Below are positions 1-4,934 of a stretch of 5,986 bases of DNA, piece by piece; within the stretch, counting starts at the first letter, position 1; each line of letters opens with the position of its first letter. Location: assembly GCA_002422745.1 (NCBI GenBank), contig DITH01000019.1, positions 1-5,986 on the forward strand, in the 5' to 3' direction. The notes under the pieces are model-generated. The model made no database searches. It worked only from the letters and a program-made list of their open reading frames with translations, and was not told the DNA's origin. The stretch comes from Alphaproteobacteria bacterium UBA6189 (lineage in GTDB: Bacteria > Pseudomonadota > Alphaproteobacteria > Rickettsiales > UBA3002). The position numbers were made by a program, and so were the translations under genes.

Positions 1-355
1 AGCGGCGCACGATGGCCTGGATGCGTGCAATCAGCTCGCCCTTGTTGAAGGGCTTGGTGAGGTAATCGTCGGCCCCGTAGCCAAGGCCCTTAATTTTCTG
101 GTCCGGACCCGAAAGGCCCGACAGAATCAGGATCGGTGTATTAATTTTTGCAGCGCGGAAACGACGCAAAACTTCGTAACCATCAATATCCGGCAGCATC
201 AAATCGAGGATGATAATATCGTAATCGTACAGCTTGCCGATTTCGAGCCCTTCTTCCCCAAGTTCCGTCGTGTCACAGATAATGCCCTCGGACGCGAGGG
301 AGAGTTCGATCGCTTTCGCGGTGGATGGATCGTCTTCAACTAGCAATACGCGCAT
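1..355 (-). CDS. ctrA: Cell-cycle response regulator CtrA, N-terminal receiver domain (partial, cut by window edge)
   Basis: This gene encodes the OmpR-family DNA-binding response regulator that, in alphaproteobacteria, is phosphorylated by the CckA-ChpT relay and controls cell division, flagellar and pilus genes. My translation from the ATG at 355-353 begins [18 protein letters not shown]. The acidic pair D8/D9, the phospho-acceptor D51 (in [10 protein letters not shown]), the switch residue S79 and the conserved K101 (in TKPF) are all present, so the receiver is complete and should be active. The stretches LGEEG, YDYD, AKINTPI and GADDY match Caulobacter CtrA as I recall it, which separates it from generic OmpR regulators. 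Only 118 codons are in the window; the winged-helix DNA-binding domain lies beyond the left edge. The start is supported by an AGGGGA ribosome binding site 8 bases upstream. A CtrA box in its own promoter supports the name. Confidence 0.95.
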   Translation of the reverse strand, partial: MRVLLVEDDPSTAKAIELSLASEGIICDTTELGEEGLEIGKLYDYDIIILDLMLPDIDGYEVLRRFRAAKINTPILILSGLSGPDQKIKGLGYGADDYLTKPFNKGELIARIQAIVRR

Positions 356-363
356 GAATGTGG

Positions 364-369
364 TCCCCT
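364..369 (-). promoter_or_regulatory. Ribosome binding site of ctrA
   Basis: Read on the minus strand this is AGGGGA, 8 bases before the ATG at 355-353. It fits a Shine-Dalgarno sequence well and fixes the ctrA start. It stands out because none of the other gene starts in the window has an equally good, well-spaced site. Confidence 0.75.
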
Positions 370-460
370 GTTGGTTTGCCTGTTTTCGGTCGTTGTCGGC
401 TACACGCGTCCCCGAACACGCACCACTGCGATGCAGGGAAGGGGGTTAACGCGGTAAACG

Positions 461-475
461 TTAATATACTATTAA
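461..475. promoter_or_regulatory. CtrA box, perfect TTAA-N7-TTAA
   Basis: TTAA at 461-464 and TTAA at 472-475 are separated by exactly seven bases (tatacta), the canonical full CtrA recognition site. It lies over the -10 and spacer of the predicted ctrA promoter, a position that would usually block RNA polymerase. This suggests negative autoregulation of this promoter. CtrA autoregulation is established in Caulobacter; the direction of the effect here is inferred from position only. I found no other perfect TTAA-N7-TTAA site in the window. Confidence 0.75.
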
Positions 476-491
476 CACGCTTCCCGTTCAA
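463..491 (-). promoter_or_regulatory. Predicted ctrA promoter with AT-rich upstream element
   Basis: On the minus strand, TTGAAC (491-486, 4 of 6 to the sigma70 -35 consensus) is followed by exactly 17 bases and then TATATT (468-463, 5 of 6 to the -10). The 32 bases immediately upstream of the -35 (492-523) are rich in A and T tracts (AAAATTTT at 494-501) and could act as an UP element. Transcription would start near 456, giving a leader of about 100 bases before the ctrA ATG. A perfect CtrA box overlaps the -10 and spacer. The elements are seen directly; activity is inferred. Confidence 0.6.
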
Positions 492-506
492 CGAAAATTT
501 TAACTA

Positions 507-521
507 TTTAGGAATTATTAA
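507..521. promoter_or_regulatory. Possible second, degenerate CtrA box (TTTA-N7-TTAA)
   Basis: TTTA at 507-510 and TTAA at 518-521 are spaced by seven bases, one mismatch from the CtrA full site. It lies about 16 bases upstream of the predicted ctrA -35. Further single TTAA half-sites occur at 446-449 and 500-503, so five TTAA tetramers fall within 76 bases. The AT-rich composition raises the chance of coincidental matches. Confidence 0.35.
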
Positions 522-535
522 GGTTTTGGCCAGTG

Positions 536-943
536 TCACTCCCAGTCTGCCTCATCTTCGCTGATCAGACTGCCACGCATGCTCGGCCCATCGCCATGCA
601 CCCGCTCGGGCTTACCGCATACCAGGGGATGCCAGCGCGGCAAAGGCTGGCCGAACGCTGCCAATCGGTAACCGCAGGTGGCTGGCAACCAATCGAGCGT
701 AGAGACATTTTCCGGGGTCACTTTAATACAATCGGGCACGTTTGCCTGACGGTTGGCATAGTCGGTGCAGCGATGCGAATTGAGGCACAAGTAACGGCAC
801 GCCACGTTCGAAAGGGCAATCTCGCCACTCTCTTCATCCTCGACCCGGATCTGGCAGCACAGGCCACACCCATCGCACAGCGACTCCCATTCCTCGGGTG
901 TCATCTGGTTCAACGGCTTGTTGAGAAAGGCGGGTTGCGGCAT
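536..943 (-). CDS. YcgN/UPF0260-type CxxCxxCC cysteine-cluster protein
   Basis: This 135-residue protein belongs to the YcgN (UPF0260) group of the YkgJ-like putative zinc- or iron-binding proteins; the cellular function of the family is not established. Diagnostic features are WESLCDGCGLCC, with C23, C26, C29 and C30, and further cysteines C49, C53, C59, C72 and C90. Around them are family landmarks that I recall from E. coli YcgN: SNVACR, PDCIKVT, WLPATCGYRL and LPRWHPL. The length is close to that of YcgN. No signal peptide or membrane segment is visible, so it is probably cytosolic. The ATG at 943-941 starts just before the conserved region; there is no good Shine-Dalgarno sequence, only TATCCT (955-950 on the minus strand) six bases upstream, which could be a -10 of a very short leader. 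It lies 180 bases upstream of ctrA on the same strand, but ctrA has its own promoter in between. No terminator hairpin is visible after its stop codon. Confidence 0.9.
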   Translation of the reverse strand: MPQPAFLNKPLNQMTPEEWESLCDGCGLCCQIRVEDEESGEIALSNVACRYLCLNSHRCTDYANRQANVPDCIKVTPENVSTLDWLPATCGYRLAAFGQPLPRWHPLVCGKPERVHGDGPSMRGSLISEDEADWE

Positions 944-961
944 GGGCCGAGGATAGAGTGT

Positions 962-1005
962 TTGTCATTCCTGCGAAAGCAGGAATGTTCTGGCAGTCAT
1001 GACAA
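962..1005. repeat. Palindromic repeat with GAAA loop (REP/dRS3-like), nested in a wider inverted repeat
   Basis: The core at 966-987 is a perfect 9-bp stem, CATTCCTGC against GCAGGAATG, closed by GAAA, a GNRA-type tetraloop if transcribed. A second pair of arms, TTGTCAT (962-968) and ATGACAA (999-1005), encloses it. The core resembles the dispersed GTCATTCC-YGCGAAAGCRGG-AAT palindromes that I recall from many proteobacterial genomes, and the ATTCCN8GGAAT style of neisserial dRS3 repeats. It fills much of the 90-bp gap between the divergent ycgN-like and pilin genes. Both genes point away from it, so it is not an ordinary terminator for either. Copy number cannot be judged from one window. Confidence 0.7.
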
Positions 1006-1027
1006 CCAAAAACGAATCTGTTAGGGT
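999..1027 (+). promoter_or_regulatory. Possible promoter of the pilin-like gene, leaderless arrangement
   Basis: ATGACA (999-1004, 5 of 6 to the -35 consensus) is followed by 17 bases and TAGGGT (1022-1027), which keeps only the most conserved TA....T of a -10. The -10 would end six bases before the ATG at 1034, so transcription would begin at about the start codon. This agrees with the lack of a Shine-Dalgarno sequence. The weak -10 keeps confidence low. The same arrangement recurs upstream of fliI. Confidence 0.35.
1001..1024 (+). repeat. Upstream motif copy 1: GACAA-N10-ATCTGTTAG, before the pilin-like gene
   Basis: GACAA (1001-1005) and ATCTGTTAG (1016-1024) occur with the same 10-base spacing as in a second copy at 1860-1883. 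Over the 24 positions, 16 are identical. The motif ends nine bases before the pilin ATG. It may be a shared promoter or operator, or the trace of a duplication that accompanied arrival of the pilin gene. Confidence 0.55.
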
Positions 1028-1033
1028 GCGGCC

Positions 1034-1837
1034 ATGCGTCTATACAATTTTTATCCCCGCCAGGGTTTCTCCCTCGTTGAGCTCAGCATTGTGCTGGTGA
1101 TTCTCGGGCTGCTCACGGGCGGTATTCTCGCTGGGCGCAGCCTTATCCGAGCGAGTGAGTTACGACAGATGACGAACCAGGTAACTGCTGTGGAAACCAG
1201 CTTTGCCGCATTCCGCGACAAATACCTGGCACTGCCGGGTGACATGGCAAACGCCACTGCGTTTTGGGGAGCAGCCAATACCGCAGGCGCAGGAGGCAAC
1301 TGCTCGAATAGTTTAATTAATAGCGGTAGCGGTACACAAACCTGCAACGGAAACGGCGATGGACGAATCAGCGGGCCGGAAGCCTATCGCTACTGGCAGC
1401 ATCTGGCAAATGCGGGTCTTTGGGAAGGAACCTATTCTGGTGTGGCGGGTAGCAATCCAGGAACAGGAGGGTATGAAGACGTGTTGGGCGAAAACCTTCC
1501 TATGGTAAAAGGAAGCAGCAACGGCGGATTAAAGATCACTTCTATAACTGCAAGCACACTTGCTTCGTTTTTTTCTTTTGGCGACGAAGCAGAAGGGCAT
1601 TTTTTACGCTTAGCGGAATGCTGCCACCAAGATTCACACACGATCGATAGAGGATTTCTACTCAATCAGGATAGCTGGCAAGTTGATACGAAAACGGATG
1701 ATGGTAAGCCCTATTATGGTCGCTTCCGCGTGATGAAAGGCTATTGGTCGGGTTGCACCACGGCCATGACCGTTACTGCCGAGTATATGTTAACAGGCTC
1801 CGGCAAATGCAGCCTCTATCGAAGGATCGGTTCGTGA
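1034..1837 (+). CDS. Prepilin-like protein with type IV pilin N-terminus and EF-hand-like loop
   Basis: This 267-residue protein is a probable type IV pilin or type II secretion pseudopilin. An 11-residue basic leader ends in glycine (RQG|FSLVELS), so a prepilin peptidase should cut after G11; E16 becomes the conserved mature Glu5. Residues 12-34 form the hydrophobic assembly and membrane helix. The following AAFRDKYLALPGDMANATAFWG (residues 58-79, core KYLALPGDM) is typical of a long pilin-like family that I recall from alphaproteobacteria. Residues 105-116 (NGNGDGRISGPE) match the 12-residue EF-hand calcium loop pattern. Cysteines C90/C104 and C241/C259 could form disulfides; C196/C197 are vicinal. 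A TDDGKPYYG segment at 221-229 is another possible calcium or structural motif. The start is the first ATG before the leader; no Shine-Dalgarno is seen. It lies 56 bases before fliI on the same strand. The 3' part (1501-1800) is about 46% GC by hand count, against about 63% in sampled fliI. No pilus assembly genes are in the window. Confidence 0.85.
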   Translation: MRLYNFYPRQGFSLVELSIVLVILGLLTGGILAGRSLIRASELRQMTNQVTAVETSFAAFRDKYLALPGDMANATAFWGAANTAGAGGNCSNSLINSGSGTQTCNGNGDGRISGPEAYRYWQHLANAGLWEGTYSGVAGSNPGTGGYEDVLGENLPMVKGSSNGGLKITSITASTLASFFSFGDEAEGHFLRLAECCHQDSHTIDRGFLLNQDSWQVDTKTDDGKPYYGRFRVMKGYWSGCTTAMTVTAEYMLTGSGKCSLYRRIGS

Positions 1838-1857
1838 GCCTGATCTCTTGAACCATT

Positions 1858-1886
1858 TAGACAATAAGCAGATTATCTGTTAGTGT
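1858..1886 (+). promoter_or_regulatory. Possible promoter of the fliI operon (two alternative readings)
   Basis: Reading one mirrors the pilin gene: TAGACA (1858-1863), 17 bases, TAGTGT (1881-1886), ending seven bases before the ATG at 1894, which would make a leaderless transcript. Reading two is TTGAAC (1848-1853), 17 bases, GATTAT (1871-1876), giving a leader of about 11 bases; its -35 is identical to the predicted ctrA -35. The two overlap and may not both be real. No CtrA box and no convincing sigma54 site is visible here. Read-through from the pilin gene is also possible. Confidence 0.35.
1860..1883 (+). repeat. Upstream motif copy 2: GACAA-N10-ATCTGTTAG, before fliI
   Basis: GACAA (1860-1864) and ATCTGTTAG (1875-1883) repeat the arrangement at 1001-1024, ending ten bases before the fliI ATG. 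The two copies are direct repeats 859 bases apart and bracket the pilin gene almost exactly. Confidence 0.55.
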
Positions 1887-1893
1887 TTCGCCC

Positions 1894-3270
1894 ATGGCTA
1901 CCCTGCAGCAGCATTTGTTAAACGAACTGAGCGCCGTGCCCACCCACCGTATCAGCGGTCGCGTGGTGGCGGTGCGTGGGTTAATGATCGAGGCGGCGGG
2001 GCTGGAAGCAGCGCTATCCGTCGGCTCGCGCTGCATGGTGCAGGGCACGCTCGGGCCCAACCATCAGGTGCTTTGCGAAGTGGTCGGGTTCCGCAGCGAC
2101 GTGGCGTTGCTGATGCCGTTTGAGTCGCTGGAGGGCATTGGCCTTGGCGCAAAAGTAACGGTCATGGCGCATGCCTCGGCCGTTGAGCCGTCCGATGCCT
2201 GGCTTGGCCGCGTAGTCGATGCGATGGGCGATCCGATCGACGATAAAGGCCCGCTGCCCAAAGGCGGCATCCCGTATTTACTGCGCAATGCCCCCCCGCC
2301 CGCTGCCAAACGCCAGCGCGTTGCCGGCAAGCTCGATCTCGGCGTGCGTGCCCTCAATACCTTCCTCACTTGCTGCAACGGGCAACGGATGGGCATTTTC
2401 GCGGGCTCCGGCGTTGGCAAATCGATCATGATGTCGATGTTGGCGCGCTACTCGAAAGCCGATGTCAACGTGATTGGGCTGATCGGCGAACGCGGCCGCG
2501 AGGTGCAGGAATTTATCGAAGACGATCTGGGCGAGGAAGGGCTGAAGCGCTCGGTGGTGGTCGTCTCCACCTCCTCGGAATCGGCGCTGATGCGCCGTCA
2601 GGCGGCGTACGCCACCACCGCGATTGCCGAGTATTTCCGCGACCAGAAATACCAGGTGCTGATGCTGATGGATTCGGTGACGCGTTTTGCCATGGCCCAG
2701 CGCGAGATCGGCCTTTCGGCCGGTGAGCCGCCTACCACCAAAGGCTATACCCCGACCGTCTTCGCCGAGCTGCCCAAATTGCTGGAGCGCGCCGGGCCCG
2801 GCCTCGTCGGCTCGGGTAACATTACGGCGCTGTTGTCGGTGCTGGTCGAGGGCGACGACACCAACGAGCCGATCGCCGACGCGGTGCGCGGGATTATCGA
2901 CGGCCATATCGTGATGGACCGCGACATTGCCTCGCGCGGGCGCTACCCGGCCATCAATATCCTCAAATCCGTCTCGCGGATGCTGCCGGATTGTAATTCC
3001 TCCGATGAAAACGATCTGGTGCTTACCGCCCGGCGCTTTATGGCCACCTATGAGAATATGGCCGAGCTGATTCGCCTGGGGGCTTACCGCCGCGGCACCG
3101 ACCCCGAAGTCGACCGCGCCATGCATTTCCACCCGCAGCTGGAAGCGTTCTTGAGCCAGCGCGAGCATGAATCGACCTCACTGGCCGAAGGCTACGAAAC
3201 GCTGGCAAAAATTCTCGGTATGGAAGCGCCGAAGCCGAAAGAAGCTGCTACCGCTACGGCTGACGCATGA
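1894..3270 (+). CDS. fliI: Flagellum-specific export ATPase FliI
   Basis: FliI is the hexameric ATPase at the cytoplasmic face of the flagellar type III export gate; with FliH and FliJ it unloads and delivers export substrates. The 458-residue length matches the family (about 456 in Salmonella). The Walker A motif is GSGVGKS at 171-177 (K176, S177). GERGREV at 198-204 carries the likely catalytic E199. Walker B is VLMLMD at 255-260 (D260), followed by [20 protein letters not shown], a strong signature of FliI/SctN ATPases. The SVSR at 359-362 supplies the likely arginine finger R362. Residues 1-90 form the beta-barrel-like N-terminal domain. Adjacency to fliJ separates it from injectisome SctN and from F1-beta. 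The ATG at 1894 gives a normal N-terminus, but no Shine-Dalgarno sequence precedes it. Its stop overlaps the fliJ start in an ATGA. The C-terminal tail after GMEAPKP is a short Ala/Thr-rich extension. Confidence 0.96.
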   Translation: MATLQQHLLNELSAVPTHRISGRVVAVRGLMIEAAGLEAALSVGSRCMVQGTLGPNHQVLCEVVGFRSDVALLMPFESLEGIGLGAKVTVMAHASAVEPSDAWLGRVVDAMGDPIDDKGPLPKGGIPYLLRNAPPPAAKRQRVAGKLDLGVRALNTFLTCCNGQRMGIFAGSGVGKSIMMSMLARYSKADVNVIGLIGERGREVQEFIEDDLGEEGLKRSVVVVSTSSESALMRRQAAYATTAIAEYFRDQKYQVLMLMDSVTRFAMAQREIGLSAGEPPTTKGYTPTVFAELPKLLERAGPGLVGSGNITALLSVLVEGDDTNEPIADAVRGIIDGHIVMDRDIASRGRYPAINILKSVSRMLPDCNSSDENDLVLTARRFMATYENMAELIRLGAYRRGTDPEVDRAMHFHPQLEAFLSQREHESTSLAEGYETLAKILGMEAPKPKEAATATADA

Positions 3271-3686
3271 AATCCATCCACACGTTGCTGCGCGTCAAAC
3301 AGCGCGAGATCGATGCGCTCAAGCGCGCCCAGGCGACGATGGAAAATCACCGCGAGCTGATGCATCAGGCGATCACCCAATTGTCGGATGCGTTGGTGCG
3401 CGAACTGAAAACTGCGGAAGATATGCCCGAGATGGCGCAGTTTTTCGGCGATTTTTCGGCCCATATCAAACGGCGGCAGGAGCAGATTCACGCGCAACTT
3501 CGCAAGCTCGAAGCCGAGATGAATAAGCTCGCCGAACAAATCCGCGAACGCTTCAGCGAAATGAAGAAATACGAACTGGCGCTGAAGGCCCATCAGCAAC
3601 GCGAAGCCGACAAAGCAAAACGGGCCGAGCAACAGGAGATGGACGAAATCGCCATTCGGGGGTATATTCGCAAACATGCACCCTAG
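3267..3686 (+). CDS. fliJ: Flagellar export chaperone/stalk protein FliJ
   Basis: FliJ is a small antiparallel coiled-coil protein that sits in the centre of the FliI ring, resembles the F1 gamma subunit, and couples ATPase to the FlhA export gate. This 139-residue product is close to Salmonella FliJ (147). It is almost entirely charged alpha-helix: a first helix around residues 2-50 ([18 protein letters not shown]) and a second from about 65 to 130 ([19 protein letters not shown]), with a break near 51-64 ([13 protein letters not shown]). FliJ sequences diverge strongly, so the name rests on size, coiled-coil character and translational coupling to fliI through the ATGA overlap at 3267-3270. 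There are no cysteines and no signal peptide, so it is cytosolic. Its end overlaps the lipoprotein gene by 11 bases. Confidence 0.88.
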   Translation: MKSIHTLLRVKQREIDALKRAQATMENHRELMHQAITQLSDALVRELKTAEDMPEMAQFFGDFSAHIKRRQEQIHAQLRKLEAEMNKLAEQIRERFSEMKKYELALKAHQQREADKAKRAEQQEMDEIAIRGYIRKHAP

Positions 3687-4275
3687 CCGCGCGCGCATTC
3701 AACCATTCGCAGCTGCCGATCACCGGCGGCTGCATGCTAGCATGGTGCTGCTGTGCGCCGCGCTGCTGCTTGGTGGGTGCCGGGCGCAAAGCGGCATCCA
3801 GAGCCGTTATATCGACCAGCAAACCGATTGCCGCGATTATGCCGAATCCTCCCTCGACGCCATTCCCGGCGCCGAAACCTTAAGCGCCAAACGCCGCAAT
3901 GCTGCGCTGGTCGATCGGTTTTCCAGCTGTATGATTAAAGCCGGATGGCATGTGGCGCGGCCGGTGAAAAACCCGGTAGTGCCGACTCCGCCCGGCACGG
4001 CCGATAATCCGAAAGAAGCAAGCCTGCCCGCGCAGCCGCTTCCCGGCCAACCCTCGGATGTGGTGACCAGCGGAACGCGGGCCTCGGCACCGTCGTCGCC
4101 ACCGAACCAGCCGGTAAAAACCGAACCAAGCCTGTTGCAACCATCGCCGTCGCAGCCGGCGCTTAATGAGCCCGCTTCGGCGGTTGGCGGCAATGCCCCG
4201 CCGGCCACGTACCAGCCGGCGCGTGGCTACACCCCGCCGGTGGAATCCAGCCCCATGCCCGGGCGGCAGTTCTAA
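3676..4275 (+). CDS. Proline-rich lipoprotein of unknown function, overlapping fliJ
   Basis: I do not recognise this 199-residue protein. A hydrophobic stretch at 23-34 ends in the lipobox LGGC, so signal peptidase II should cut before C35. R36 at position +2 is not the Asp retention signal, so outer-membrane sorting is likely. The mature protein starts with a small helical region holding two cysteines, C52 (TDCRDYAE) and C85 (FSSCMIKAGW), which could form a disulfide. Residues 96-199 are rich in Pro, Ser, Ala and Gln, look disordered, and may reach across the periplasm or peptidoglycan. The ATG at 3676 gives a 22-residue basic n-region and overlaps fliJ by 11 bases; the alternative ATG at 3742 would leave only 12 residues before the cysteine, with no positive charge, so I prefer 3676. 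The overlap suggests translational coupling to fliIJ and perhaps an envelope role near the flagellum; that role is inferred. Confidence 0.78.
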   Translation: MHPSRARIQPFAAADHRRLHASMVLLCAALLLGGCRAQSGIQSRYIDQQTDCRDYAESSLDAIPGAETLSAKRRNAALVDRFSSCMIKAGWHVARPVKNPVVPTPPGTADNPKEASLPAQPLPGQPSDVVTSGTRASAPSSPPNQPVKTEPSLLQPSPSQPALNEPASAVGGNAPPATYQPARGYTPPVESSPMPGRQF

Positions 4276-4278
4276 CAT

Positions 4279-4860
4279 TTAGGGATAAAGCAACGCGTCT
4301 GTCCATTGGCCGGGGGCGTTTTGCGTGTAGACATGGCGCAAATGCAGCCGTTCGTCGCTCGCCGTCCAGAATTCAACGGTGCGCGGTACGACGCGCCAAC
4401 CACCCCAATGCGGTGGGCGGGGAATGGGTTTGCCCTCATACTCGGCGGCGAGGGCGGTGAAGCGCGCCTCTAATTCCTCGCGCGACTCCAGCGGTTGCGA
4501 TTGCAGCGATGCCCAGGCACCCAGTTGCCGCGCCCGCGGTCGGCTGGCGAAATAATCGTCGGATTCATCCGCCCCCGCCTGCTGCACGCTGCCTTCCGCC
4601 CGGACCTGGCGCCCCAACGGCATCCAGTAAAAAGTGAGGGCCACAAAAGGGTTCGCCAGCATCTGCCGGCTTTTTAGGCTGGTATAGTTGGTGTAGAATA
4701 AAAACCCCGCCGCATCGGCTTTTTTCAGCAGTACTATGCGCGCCGAAGGCATGCCTTGCGGCGTGGCGGTGGCTAGCGTCATGGCGGTCGGTTCGCTGAT
4801 GGCGGGGTGCGCCACCGCTTCGGCAAGCCATTGGTTGAACTCAGCGATAGGATCGATCAT
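4279..4860 (-). CDS. pdxH: Pyridoxamine/pyridoxine 5'-phosphate oxidase PdxH
   Basis: PdxH is the FMN enzyme that oxidises pyridoxine or pyridoxamine 5'-phosphate with oxygen to pyridoxal 5'-phosphate, the last step of vitamin B6 synthesis and salvage, in the cytosol. The 193-residue length is in range (E. coli 218; many alphaproteobacterial forms are shorter at the N-terminus). Landmarks are EPTAMTLAT (23-31), the FMN-binding ARIVLLK (40-46), FYTNYTSLKS (55-64), LGRQVRAEG (82-90), SRPRARQLGAWASLQS (106-121), WGGWRV (152-157), EFW (163-165) and RLHLR (171-175), which retains R171, H173 and R175. Two small departures from E. coli PdxH as I recall it: RLHLR in place of RLHDR, and an end of ALLYP in place of RLAP. 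Its stop lies three bases from that of the lipoprotein gene. No strong ribosome binding site is visible upstream of the ATG at 4860-4858. It is unrelated in function to the flagellar genes. Confidence 0.95.
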   Translation of the reverse strand: MIDPIAEFNQWLAEAVAHPAISEPTAMTLATATPQGMPSARIVLLKKADAAGFLFYTNYTSLKSRQMLANPFVALTFYWMPLGRQVRAEGSVQQAGADESDDYFASRPRARQLGAWASLQSQPLESREELEARFTALAAEYEGKPIPRPPHWGGWRVVPRTVEFWTASDERLHLRHVYTQNAPGQWTDALLYP

Positions 4861-4934
4861 GCTATGGGCCTAGCGCGCCAGCACGCCGAAAGCAAGATGC
4901 TCGCTTTTTTATTCACCGTGCGGCAGAAAAAGGC

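Noticed and set aside
996..1003. GTCATGAC palindrome as an operator
   Set aside because: An 8-bp palindrome alone is weak, and it is better explained as part of the wider inverted repeat at 962-1005.
1014..1018. GAATC (GANTC) site upstream of the pilin gene as a CcrM methylation switch
   Set aside because: One GANTC is expected about every 256 bases, so a single site in a 90-bp gap is not informative. It is worth noting only if CcrM control is shown.
533..1024. Open frame of 163 codons on the plus strand across the ycgN-like gene
   Set aside because: It is antisense to a gene with clear family motifs and runs through the palindromic repeat; its product shows no recognisable domain.
1568..1574. 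Run of seven T in the pilin gene as a phase-variation tract
   Set aside because: It is short, encodes ordinary Phe-Phe codons, and the frame is intact on both sides. Seven bases is below typical slippage tracts.
2278..3168. Long open frame (296 codons) on the minus strand inside fliI
   Set aside because: It lies wholly antisense to a confidently identified ATPase. Its His/Gln/Arg-rich product is typical of the antisense frame of a high-GC gene.
4257..4264. GCCCGGGC palindrome before the lipoprotein stop as a terminator
   Set aside because: It has no loop and no following T run, and it lies in coding sequence.
4891..4910. AGCA-AGA-TGCT followed by a T run as an intrinsic terminator
   Set aside because: The stem is only 4 bp, and no plus-strand gene ends upstream of it, since pdxH reads the other way.
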